Made by a program: the position numbers and the translations under genes. A stretch of DNA of 36,494 nucleotides from Oscillospiraceae bacterium (GTDB lineage: Bacteria > Bacillota > Clostridia > Oscillospirales > Acutalibacteraceae), in NCBI GenBank assembly GCA_015065505.1, contig SVQE01000025.1:1-36494 (forward strand). Direction: 5' to 3'. The notes beneath the pieces are model-generated. The model was not told the origin of the DNA, ran no database searches, and was given only the letters and a program-made list of their open reading frames with translations. Shown in pieces: positions 8,597 to 14,717 of this stretch (within the stretch, counting starts at the first letter, position 1; the number at the start of each line of letters is the position of its first letter).

Positions 8597-10144
8597 ATGA
8601 AAAAAAGACGAACGCCCATTGATAAACTGCACACACTGCTTTTCGGCAAGGATTTAAGAATAACCGAGGGTGAAAGATTTGAGGAGGAGTATGAGCTTGA
8701 CTACACCTCATATCTTCCGCTTGAAAGCTATATTCATCCGCAAAGAACGCCCGAGGAAAACGCATTTTACATAAAGGATTTCGGTGCTATACCGAATAAT
8801 AAAGAAATTGATAATGCAAAGGCTATAAACGCCTGCATTGATGAATGTGCAAAAAACGGAGGCGGATATGTTGTTGTAAGCGGCGGAGATTTTACCACTA
8901 AAACCGTTGAGCTTAAAAGCAACATCACTCTTTTTGTTGAAAGCGGCAGCTCGCTTGTTGCCGAGGGAAGCGGTGAGAGCTATGCTCACCCAACGCTTAT
9001 TTATGCAAAAAACTGTGAAAACATCTGCATAACGGGCGGCGGAACAATCAACGGCAACGGTCACCTTTTTGGAAGAAAGCCCCTGCTTGACGCAAATGTT
9101 ACCGAAGCACCCGATGTTATTGATGTAATAGAAATGCGGCGCACATCACGCGCGCAGCTTCGCTTTGCACATCCCTCTAAATACGGCAGACTTGTTTTAA
9201 TTGAGGACTCCGAAAACATAAAGATTGAAAACATCATTCTTTATGACAGCGCATACTGGACCTTGAAGCTCACAAGGTGCGACGGTGTTTCAATCAAAAA
9301 TCTTGTTATTAATGATAACCGCCATGTTGCCAACACCGACGGAATTGATATGCTGCAAACAAGCAATGTTGAAATAAAACACTGCTTTATTTCCTGTGCC
9401 GACGACGGAATCTGCCTGAAAAACGCTGTATGGGAACACTGCGACGGAGAAATGAAAAACATTCATATTTCCGACTGCGAGGTTATCACAAGAGCAAATG
9501 CATTTAAAATCGGAACAGAAACAACCCACGGCATAAGCGATATAACCGTTGAAAACTGCAAATTCTATATGACGGATTTATACCCCGGAACCGTTTCTGG
9601 AATTGCCGTTGAAAGTGCGGACGGCGCCGAGGTTTCAAATATTAACATTAAAAATATTGAAATGAACAGATGCTGCTGCCCGATTTTTATTCGGCTTTGC
9701 AACAGAAACAGAGCCGCCGAGGTTGACGAAAACAGCGCTTCGGCTATCGAGTTCGGCAAAAAGGTCAAGGGCAAGGGCGTTGACAAAAAAACCTATGATA
9801 TGAAGGGCGAGGTTCACGATATCGTGATTGAGAACATATCTGCAAAGGATGTTGAAATACCAGTTATTCTTGCCGGTTTCAAGCAAAAGGGAAAAATAAA
9901 AAGAGTTAAAAATATAACTCTTAAAAACATTAGCCTTGAATACAGAAACGCAATAGAGGTTATCGATAAGCGCCTCTTCATTCCCGAATACACAAAGGTT
10001 TATCCGGAATGCACAAGATTCAGAAATCTTCCTGCATACGCAATCTGGGCACGCCACGCTGAAAACGTTAAAATTGAAAACTTCACCTGCAAGCCCGCAC
10101 CCGATACTTGGAGAAAAGAAAAGATATTTATTGATGTAATATAA
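8597..10144 (+). CDS. Glycoside hydrolase family 28 (polygalacturonase-like)
   Basis: 515 residues with no signal peptide, so it probably acts in the cytoplasm on oligosaccharides already imported. The pectate-lyase-type start is visible (DFGAIPNNKEIDNAKAINAC, residues 61-80), followed by right-handed beta-helix repeats. GH28 catalytic signatures are present: NTDGIDM (246-252), the DD pair in SCADDGICLK (269-270), and THG (310-312). GH28 enzymes hydrolyse alpha-1,4 galacturonide or rhamnogalacturonan linkages by inversion; the exact substrate cannot be read from motifs. RBS GTGAGG lies seven bases upstream. A terminator-like hairpin follows at 10265. The neighbouring dehydrogenase and amidohydrolase genes fit a shared role in plant-sugar breakdown. 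Confidence 0.9.
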   Translation: MKKRRTPIDKLHTLLFGKDLRITEGERFEEEYELDYTSYLPLESYIHPQRTPEENAFYIKDFGAIPNNKEIDNAKAINACIDECAKNGGGYVVVSGGDFTTKTVELKSNITLFVESGSSLVAEGSGESYAHPTLIYAKNCENICITGGGTINGNGHLFGRKPLLDANVTEAPDVIDVIEMRRTSRAQLRFAHPSKYGRLVLIEDSENIKIENIILYDSAYWTLKLTRCDGVSIKNLVINDNRHVANTDGIDMLQTSNVEIKHCFISCADDGICLKNAVWEHCDGEMKNIHISDCEVITRANAFKIGTETTHGISDITVENCKFYMTDLYPGTVSGIAVESADGAEVSNINIKNIEMNRCCCPIFIRLCNRNRAAEVDENSASAIEFGKKVKGKGVDKKTYDMKGEVHDIVIENISAKDVEIPVILAGFKQKGKIKRVKNITLKNISLEYRNAIEVIDKRLFIPEYTKVYPECTRFRNLPAYAIWARHAENVKIENFTCKPAPDTWRKEKIFIDVI

Positions 10145-10146
10145 CA

Positions 10147-10187
10147 GTTGCGAGTGCCGAGCTCCGAGCTCCGAGTTTTCGGATACT
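10147..10187. repeat. Heptad tract, consensus GYTCCGA
   Basis: Immediately after the GH28 stop, the sequence reads in 7-base units GTTGCGA, GTGCCGA, GCTCCGA, GCTCCGA, GTTTTCG, then GATACTC and a GGCTTCGCCTCA end. The same order of units, GTTGCGA first and GTTYTCG fifth, recurs at 13027, so both are copies of one element. Confidence 0.75.
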
Positions 10188-10233
10188 CGGCTTCGCCTCA
10201 AACAAATAAAAGTAGGCATTATGGAATCGAAAC

Positions 10234-10272
10234 AAAAAACAGGCGGAAAAGGGGCACACGCAATAAAGAAGG
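10234..10272 (+). repeat. Left arm of a 39-nt inverted repeat pair
   Basis: AAAAAACAGGCGGA plus a diverged middle and ATAAAGAAG. The reverse complement of 10894-10932 has the same two blocks in the same positions (14 nt identical, then 9 nt identical). The pair encloses the small orphan gene 10305-10643 and the palindromic element 10752-10882. Confidence 0.6.
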
Positions 10273-10300
10273 TTGACTGAAAAATCAGCCAACCTTCTTT
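10265..10300. terminator. Bidirectional terminator between GH28 and the orphan gene
   Basis: A 16-bp stem (AAAGAAGGTTGACTGA with TCAGCCAACCTTCTTT, one imperfect pair that becomes G-U on the minus strand) encloses an AAAA loop, between convergent genes. A/T-rich ends on both sides could serve transcription in either direction. Confidence 0.75.
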
Positions 10301-10304
10301 ATAT

Positions 10305-10643
10305 TTACTCTGCAATATAAAACGCCGGCATTAAGTTGTTGTTAGGATATTTACTAATAACTGTTTGAATATAATCAACTATTTCCTCAATCGTTTTGTT
10401 TTCAAATCCATCATCATAAATCTGCGTTTCGGCATACATATATTCAGGATTTTTCTTATCGATATAACCGCCAGAGCTAAGAGAGTTTTTTTGTTGGTTA
10501 ATCAATATATATTCAAACCACAATATTGCTTCAACCTGACCGTTGTTTTCATATAGAATTTTCAAAAAGCTGTTCCAATCAGTGAACAGGTATTCTGCAC
10601 ACAGTTTATTTTGCTTTATGTATTCTTCTATTATACTGTTCAT
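10305..10643 (-). CDS. Small acidic hypothetical protein (orphan)
   Basis: 112 residues when started at MNSIIEEYIKQN (ATG 10643), which has GGAGG eight bases upstream. The ORF-track start at 10739 lies upstream of the gene's own promoter and is rejected. The protein is soluble, with no signal peptide or membrane segment; it contains ILWFEYILINQQ and a C-terminal SKYPNNNLMPAFYIAE. Size, acidity and isolation recall orphan immunity-type proteins, but no family was recognised and no toxin is adjacent. It lies between 39-nt inverted repeats together with a MITE-like element, which suggests it arrived as a small cassette. Transcribed alone. Confidence 0.75.
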   Translation of the reverse strand: MNSIIEEYIKQNKLCAEYLFTDWNSFLKILYENNGQVEAILWFEYILINQQKNSLSSGGYIDKKNPEYMYAETQIYDDGFENKTIEEIVDYIQTVISKYPNNNLMPAFYIAE

Positions 10644-10661
10644 AGAAAATCCTCCATACAA

Positions 10662-10689
10662 ATTATAACACAATTTATGTTCTTTGCAA
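10662..10689 (-). promoter_or_regulatory. Promoter of the orphan gene
   Basis: On the minus strand TTGCAA, 16-bp spacer, TATAAT, about 18 bases before the start codon at 10643. It confirms the shorter start and that the gene carries its own promoter inside the inverted-repeat boundaries. Confidence 0.65.
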
Positions 10690-10751
10690 GACATCATGTC
10701 ACAGATTGCAGCGAGCATAGGATTTGTACTGCAGCACATTCAGAAAAGAAA

Positions 10752-10882
10752 AAGGCTTCCCCTTGAGGGGAAGCTGTTGAGCGAAGCGAAACTGATGAGG
10801 TGGAAATAAACAATAACAACTAAAACTTACACCTCATCCGTCTTGCCTTTGGCAATCCACCTTCCCCTCAAGGGGAAGGCTT
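10752..10882. repeat. MITE-like palindromic element, 131 bp
   Basis: The ends are 22-bp inverted repeats matching at 21 positions (AAGGCTTCCCCTTGAGGGGAAG and CTTCCCCTCAAGGGGAAGGCTT). Inside them sit a second, looser inverted pair around GATGAGGTGGA and CACCTCATCCGTC. Each end is itself palindromic (CTTCCCCTTGAGGGGAAG). No coding capacity. Elements with this CTTCCCCTTGAGGGGAAG/GATGAGGTG pattern are, from memory, frequent between genes of gut Clostridia. Confidence 0.8.
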
Positions 10883-10893
10883 ATTATACTTTT

Positions 10894-10932
10894 ACTTCTT
10901 TATGACGCCCACCCTAAATCCGCCTGTTTTTT
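10894..10932 (-). repeat. Right arm of the 39-nt inverted repeat pair
   Basis: Reverse complement begins AAAAAACAGGCGGA and ends ATAAAGAAGT, paired with 10234-10272. Its outer edge reaches the first base of the amidohydrolase stop codon, so an insertion would have occurred right at the 3' end of that gene. Confidence 0.6.
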
Positions 10933-11801
10933 TAAAGCATATTTTCAATTTTCGGAAGCTCGGGTAGGTTATCAAAGCCGTAGAAATTCTTTGCATTTTC
11001 GAAAAGGAATTTCGCTTTGTTTTCTTCGCTGATTTCCTTTGATTTGGTTACGAAATCATAGCTCATTTTATAGGTTATTTCAACCATTGTTCGCGGATAA
11101 TCACTACCCCACATCAATTTGTCAAAGCCGCAGATTTCAGCTGCTTCGTTGATTGCTTTGATTGCCGAGGGATAGGGGTAAAACTCCTCATTAAACAGCC
11201 AGGTTATACCGCCGCTTTCAACAAAAACATTTTTATATCTTGCAAGCTTGATTTGCTCGAGCCAGTTTTCCCTTGTTACCATACCGAAATGACCTATGGC
11301 AATTCTTAAATCGGGAAACTGCTGAATAATTTCCTTCATTTCGCCCGTCTGCGCGTCGCCGTCCTCAAGCTCGATGCAAACAAATTTGTTTTCCTTGTTT
11401 GCCTTTTCAAAAACCTCGATATGCCGCCCAATACCCGGCTGCTTAAACTTGCAGGCGCATATTTTTATGCCGTCGAAGCCGTCAAGAGTATAGGGGTCGC
11501 CGTCGTCATAAAACGCACAAATTTTTAATCTGTCGGGATACTTGGCTTTAGCTGCTTTAAAATACTCGTTCTGATTGCCATCCATAACCTCGGTGACGAT
11601 AACTGCGCCGTTAACGCCTGCATAGTTCATATTGGCTATAAGCATTTCAGGCGAGTTTTCGCCCGTTATCATATACGGCGGCATCATCTGTTTTATTTCA
11701 CCGCCAAAATCGGAAAGACCGTTTTCAAGAGTGCGAACAGGGCTGTCATCCCTTCTTCCCGTCTGGGTTTTCCAGAGGTGAACATGTGCATCAATAATCA
11801 T
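10932..11801 (-). CDS. Amidohydrolase family protein (COG3618-like, lactonase type)
   Basis: 289 residues from the ATG at 11801 (MIIDAHVHLWKT), which has GAGGA eight bases upstream. The ORF-track extension to 11915 is encoded by the palindromic element upstream and is rejected. Metal-site motifs of the amidohydrolase TIM barrel are present: DAHVHLW (residues 4-10), GHFGM in the middle and GSDYPRT near the C-terminus. COG3618 members include L-fuconolactonase, 2-pyrone-4,6-dicarboxylate hydrolase and related sugar-lactone hydrolases. Next to two sugar-type dehydrogenases, a lactone-opening step in a non-phosphorylative sugar pathway is a reasonable inference; the substrate is unknown. Confidence 0.85.
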   Translation of the reverse strand: MIIDAHVHLWKTQTGRRDDSPVRTLENGLSDFGGEIKQMMPPYMITGENSPEMLIANMNYAGVNGAVIVTEVMDGNQNEYFKAAKAKYPDRLKICAFYDDGDPYTLDGFDGIKICACKFKQPGIGRHIEVFEKANKENKFVCIELEDGDAQTGEMKEIIQQFPDLRIAIGHFGMVTRENWLEQIKLARYKNVFVESGGITWLFNEEFYPYPSAIKAINEAAEICGFDKLMWGSDYPRTMVEITYKMSYDFVTKSKEISEENKAKFLFENAKNFYGFDNLPELPKIENML

Positions 11802-11835
11802 AACATTTCCTCTAATTAAAAGTTTTTGGTCAAAA

Positions 11836-11976
11836 TGAATTGACTTCGTCATGAATTGGTTCCCGTGAATTGACTTCGTCATGAATAGAATTGCCCATAT
11901 CAAAAACGAAGTCAATTCTATTCATGCACATATGCAATTCATGAACGCAGTTCAATTCATGCCCCGGGCAATTCAT
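11836..11976. repeat. Nested direct and inverted repeats built on ATGAATTG
   Basis: Two near-identical 21-nt direct copies of TGAATTGACTTCGTCATGAA lie 30 bp apart (11836, 11866). An inverted copy (ACGAAGTCAATTC) starts at 11906. ATGAATAGAATTG and CAATTCTATTCAT form a perfect 13-bp inverted repeat (11881-11893 / 11912-11924). Further CAATTCAT/ATGAA units continue to about 11976. The element fills the gap between the alcohol dehydrogenase and amidohydrolase genes and has no start-supported ORF. Confidence 0.8.
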
Positions 11977-11985
11977 TGAATTTAA

Positions 11986-13008
11986 TCATTCCTGATTAAA
12001 CTCTATCAGCAGCTTTGCAAGTGAGCCGTCGTTGTTTGCAAGAGCATCGAAGGCTTCTTTTGCATTTTCTGCGCTGTAAACGCCGCTAATCATCTTTAAA
12101 ACATCAACCTTTCCGCTTGAAACGAGGTCGATAAGCTCTTCAAAATCCTTTGTGAAAGCGTTTCTGCTTCCGAAAACATTGAGTTCCTTTTTAAGAAGGA
12201 TTGAATGAACAAAGGTTGTTTCTCTTTTGCCGTTGCCGATGAGAATAATATTTGCACCGTGAGCGGCAGCGTCTATGCAGGAAAGGAAGGTTACGGGTGC
12301 GCCGCAGGCTTCAACGCAGACATCAAAGCCCTGAGAGTTGGTAAATTCCTTGCATTTTTCATCAAAATTATCGGTTTTGTTGTTGATAATGAGGTCTGCG
12401 CCGTATTCCTTTGCAAGATTAAGGCGGCTTTCAAGCAAATCGGCAATTGCAACTCTTGCGCCCATTGCCTTTGCCTTGATGAGCGCAAAAAGTCCGATAG
12501 GACCTGCGCCCATAATCAAAAGGTTGTCGCCCTCTTTAACCTCGGCTCTTGAAAGAGCGTGAGCAGATATTGAAAACGGCTCAATAAGTGCAAGCTCTTT
12601 AGCGGTTAAGCCCTTGCCCGGGATAATTCTTTCAACGGGCATTGTTATGTAGTCCTGAAAGCTTCCGTCGCGCTGAACGCCCATTGTCTGATTATCGTGG
12701 CAGGCATTTACTATTCCTCTTTTGCAGGCATAGCACTCGCCGCAGTTAAAATACGGATTGCAGGTTATAATGTCCCCTGCTTTAAGTCCCTTATCATTCT
12801 CGGGGATTTCAACTATCTGAGCCGAAAATTCGTGGCCCGGAATTCTCGGATAGGTTGTGAACGGCTGATTGCCCGTGTATGAGGCAACATCTGCGCCGCA
12901 GATTCCGCAGTAAAGCACCTTTAAAAGCGCTTCGTCCTCTTTCGCCTTGGGGGCTTCTTTTTCAACAACTTTAATATCAAATGGTTCTGTTATCTGAACT
13001 GCTTTCAT
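11986..13008 (-). CDS. Zinc-dependent medium-chain alcohol/polyol dehydrogenase
   Basis: 340 residues, the standard length of the zinc MDR family (sorbitol, threonine, idonate and galactitol-phosphate dehydrogenases). Catalytic zinc ligands are in GICGADV (Cys near 38) and PGHEF (His near 59). The structural zinc loop CGECYACKRGIVNAC has all four cysteines. The Rossmann motif GAGPIGL is followed by an acidic residue at the end of beta-2 (VAIADLLES), favouring NAD over NADP. AAGGAGAA lies a few bases upstream of the ATG. It probably oxidises a sugar alcohol or sugar acid in the same route as the flanking dehydrogenase and amidohydrolase genes; substrate not assignable. Confidence 0.92.
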   Translation of the reverse strand: MKAVQITEPFDIKVVEKEAPKAKEDEALLKVLYCGICGADVASYTGNQPFTTYPRIPGHEFSAQIVEIPENDKGLKAGDIITCNPYFNCGECYACKRGIVNACHDNQTMGVQRDGSFQDYITMPVERIIPGKGLTAKELALIEPFSISAHALSRAEVKEGDNLLIMGAGPIGLFALIKAKAMGARVAIADLLESRLNLAKEYGADLIINNKTDNFDEKCKEFTNSQGFDVCVEACGAPVTFLSCIDAAAHGANIILIGNGKRETTFVHSILLKKELNVFGSRNAFTKDFEELIDLVSSGKVDVLKMISGVYSAENAKEAFDALANNDGSLAKLLIEFNQE

Positions 13009-13026
13009 TTTCTTTCTCCTTTGTTA

Positions 13027-13145
13027 GTTGCGAGTTGCGAGCCCCGAGTTCCGAGTTCTCGGTTTCTCGCTGCGCTCAGTCAATTAATTATAATTGCCGA
13101 CCGCAGGTCCCTCAATTCGTAATTCGTAATTCGTAATTCGTAATT
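13027..13145. repeat. Composite intergenic element with two heptad tracts
   Basis: It begins with GTTGCGA, GTTGCGA, GCCCCGA, GTTCCGA, GTTCTCG (13027-13061), continues through a unique core (ATTATAATTGCCGACCGCAG, about 13087-13106), and ends in four exact AATTCGT units plus AATT (13114-13145). The core and the AATTCGT end recur at about 14437-14487; the first tract recurs at 10147. It lies between two genes of the same strand, so it may affect their co-transcription. Confidence 0.8.
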
Positions 13146-13150
13146 ATTAA

Positions 13151-14347
13151 CTATTCCATATATTCTTTATTCCAAACAACCGCAGTTTTAAGCGGTGCGG
13201 CTTTGGAATAGATTTTGTTTAAATAAGCATCTATCGGGTCGCTGATAAATTCATCCTTATCAATAAGCTCAACAACCTCGCCGAAACGGCTTTCGGCAAG
13301 AATTTCAATAGCCTCTTCCATATGCTTCTGAGTGAAGTTGATTGATGCTAAGATAACCTGGTTTTTGAAGCCGAAGGGCATTGTGTCGAAGGTTACCTTC
13401 GGACCGAGCGAAAAGCTGTCGTAAATTCCGTTGCAGCCAAGAGCGCTGTGCTCAAACGCAACTCTGTGTTCAACCGCGTTTCCGCTTGTTCCTACAAAGC
13501 AGGTTGCAGGCGCGCCGAAATAATCCTTGATAGCCTTTGCAGCTTCTTCCTCATTGAGATTTCCTGCGCAGAGATAATCTGCTTTAACAACCTCTTTTGC
13601 AAACTGAACCTTTGGGCTGTTTTCGTCGCTTCTTGCAACAAAAAGGATTTTAGCCTCGGGGTGCTTTCTTCTAATCTGGTCGCCGATGAAAAGTCCCGTT
13701 GTTCCGAGTCCGTAAATAACGGTGTTGGTGAAGGTTTCCTCGGTTGCAAGCTTTCTTGCCTCTTCCTCAGAGCATTTTTCCCTTGCCATAACAACGCGGA
13801 AATTCTGAGCAGAGCCGATATCGCGCATTCTTTCCTCCTGGAAGATTGCACAGGCATAGGGGTCGCAGAAAACAAGCCTTTTTGCAAGCTCTACTGGCAG
13901 CTTTTTCATACCCTCATACTTTGCAGGAAGATGCAAAAGCATATCGGGATTGAAGAAGTTTTTATCTGAGAACAAGCCGTCAGCCTGGTCGCAGCCGTAT
14001 TCAAAATAGGTTTCGTCCTCGGTAAATCTTGTTGGGTCGAAGCTGTCGCCGCCGCGGATAAGAACAATGGCAAAGCGGTTTTCAGAAGGAACCCAGACAA
14101 CGCCCTCATGGCCGTTGATAAGCCTTGTTTCGCCCTCGGGGAATTTCGGGCAAAGCTCGCCCCTCTGCCCCATACGCATAAGCTCAAGGTCCGTTCCGCA
14201 GAAACCGCAGAAAACGGGAATTGCTTCAACTCCCTCTTTTGCTTCCTCGCCTCTGAGACGCTTTCTTTTCGGGTTTATTATATTGATTTCGCCGTATCGA
14301 AGCGGCTGCTTTTCATCATTAACAAAATAGGTTGCATTAACTTTCAT
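13151..14347 (-). CDS. Medium-chain dehydrogenase, glucose/sugar dehydrogenase-like
   Basis: 398 residues from the ATG at 14347 (MKVNATYFVND) with GGAGG seven bases upstream. The ORF-track start at 14398 falls inside the promoter. The N-terminal catalytic domain has CGFCGTDLELM and NGHEGVVWV, as in glucose/galactose dehydrogenases of the MDR superfamily, and lacks the four-cysteine structural zinc loop of the neighbouring dehydrogenase. The nucleotide fold shows YGLGTTGLFIGDQI. The large insertion between the two (FAIVLIRGGDSFDPTRF) and the C-terminal KAAPLKTAVVWN also resemble the glucose-dehydrogenase branch. It probably catalyses NAD(P)-dependent oxidation of a sugar to a lactone, which the amidohydrolase downstream could open. 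First gene of the minus-strand group. Confidence 0.82.
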   Translation of the reverse strand: MKVNATYFVNDEKQPLRYGEINIINPKRKRLRGEEAKEGVEAIPVFCGFCGTDLELMRMGQRGELCPKFPEGETRLINGHEGVVWVPSENRFAIVLIRGGDSFDPTRFTEDETYFEYGCDQADGLFSDKNFFNPDMLLHLPAKYEGMKKLPVELAKRLVFCDPYACAIFQEERMRDIGSAQNFRVVMAREKCSEEEARKLATEETFTNTVIYGLGTTGLFIGDQIRRKHPEAKILFVARSDENSPKVQFAKEVVKADYLCAGNLNEEEAAKAIKDYFGAPATCFVGTSGNAVEHRVAFEHSALGCNGIYDSFSLGPKVTFDTMPFGFKNQVILASINFTQKHMEEAIEILAESRFGEVVELIDKDEFISDPIDAYLNKIYSKAAPLKTAVVWNKEYME

Positions 14348-14369
14348 AATGTGCCTCCTTTTTGCAGAA

Positions 14370-14398
14370 ATTATAGCACAGTTAATTTGCTTTATCAA
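14370..14398 (-). promoter_or_regulatory. Promoter of the sugar dehydrogenase group
   Basis: On the minus strand TTGATA, 17-bp spacer, TATAAT, ending about 22 bases upstream of the ATG at 14347. It fixes the downstream start choice. Confidence 0.75.
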
Positions 14399-14410
14399 TA
14401 TTTATTTTAG

Positions 14411-14487
14411 GTTTCAGCCGTCAGTCGCCTGTCGTCAGTATAATTATAATAGCCGTCTGCAAGACCCTCAATTCGTCATTCGTAATT
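14411..14487. repeat. Second copy of the composite heptad element
   Basis: A tract of 7-base units (GTTTCAG, CCGTCAG, TCGCCTG, TCGTCAG) leads into a core close to 13083-13112 (AATTATAATAGCCGTCTGCA, then GACCCTCAATTCGT) and a short ATTCGTMATTCGTAATT end. The first tract differs from the one at 13027 while the core and tail are shared, so the element looks modular. Confidence 0.7.
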
Positions 14488-14493
14488 CCGACC

Positions 14494-14547
14494 AACGGTT
14501 CCCAAAATTTGTTATCGGCTTGGAGCGCCGACAAATTTTGACCGTTC
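14494..14547. repeat. Imperfect inverted repeat inside the heptad-rich intergenic region
   Basis: The left arm AACGGTTCCCAAAATTTGTT runs into ATCGGC; the right arm is GCCGACAAATTTTGACCGTT. The arms pair over about 20 bases with a small bulge around a TTGGAGC loop. This occupies the middle of the 370-bp gap 14348-14717, which otherwise holds the two promoters and the heptad tracts. Confidence 0.7.
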
Positions 14548-14615
14548 GGCAGTTCTTATTGTTCGCTTCATCTGCCACCGGCAGCGCTCACAAACGAACC
14601 GTAATTCGTAATTTA

Positions 14616-14650
14616 ACTATGCACTATGCACTATGTATTATACACTATAA
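14616..14650. repeat. Heptad tract, consensus ACTATGC
   Basis: Five 7-base units: ACTATGC, ACTATGC, ACTATGT, ATTATAC, ACTATAA. They end 12 bases before the -35 element of the sensor-operon promoter and are preceded by another AATTCGT-type stretch. Confidence 0.8.
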
Positions 14651-14662
14651 AGCTCCTTGGAC

Positions 14663-14691
14663 TTGAATACATCCGAATACTCTGTTATACT
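14663..14691 (+). promoter_or_regulatory. Promoter of the sensor/kinase/regulator operon
   Basis: TTGAAT, 17-bp spacer, TATACT, about 26 bases upstream of the TTG start at 14718. Confidence 0.65.
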
Positions 14692-14717
14692 TAATTAATA
14701 AGAAAGGCGGTGAGGGA

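Noticed and set aside
9635-10315. 226-residue minus-strand ORF under the 3' part of GH28
   Set aside because: Antisense shadow of a clear GH28 gene; it crosses the terminator and heptad tract.
11802-11915. N-terminal extension of the amidohydrolase (MTSFLIWAILFMTKSIHG...)
   Set aside because: It is encoded by the ATGAATTG repeat element, has internal repeats (MTKSIH twice), and the Met at 11801 has a proper RBS and begins the conserved DAHVH motif.
13114-13145. Possible CRISPR array or phase-variable coding repeat
   Set aside because: Repeats are 7 bp, contiguous, without spacers, and outside any supported coding frame.
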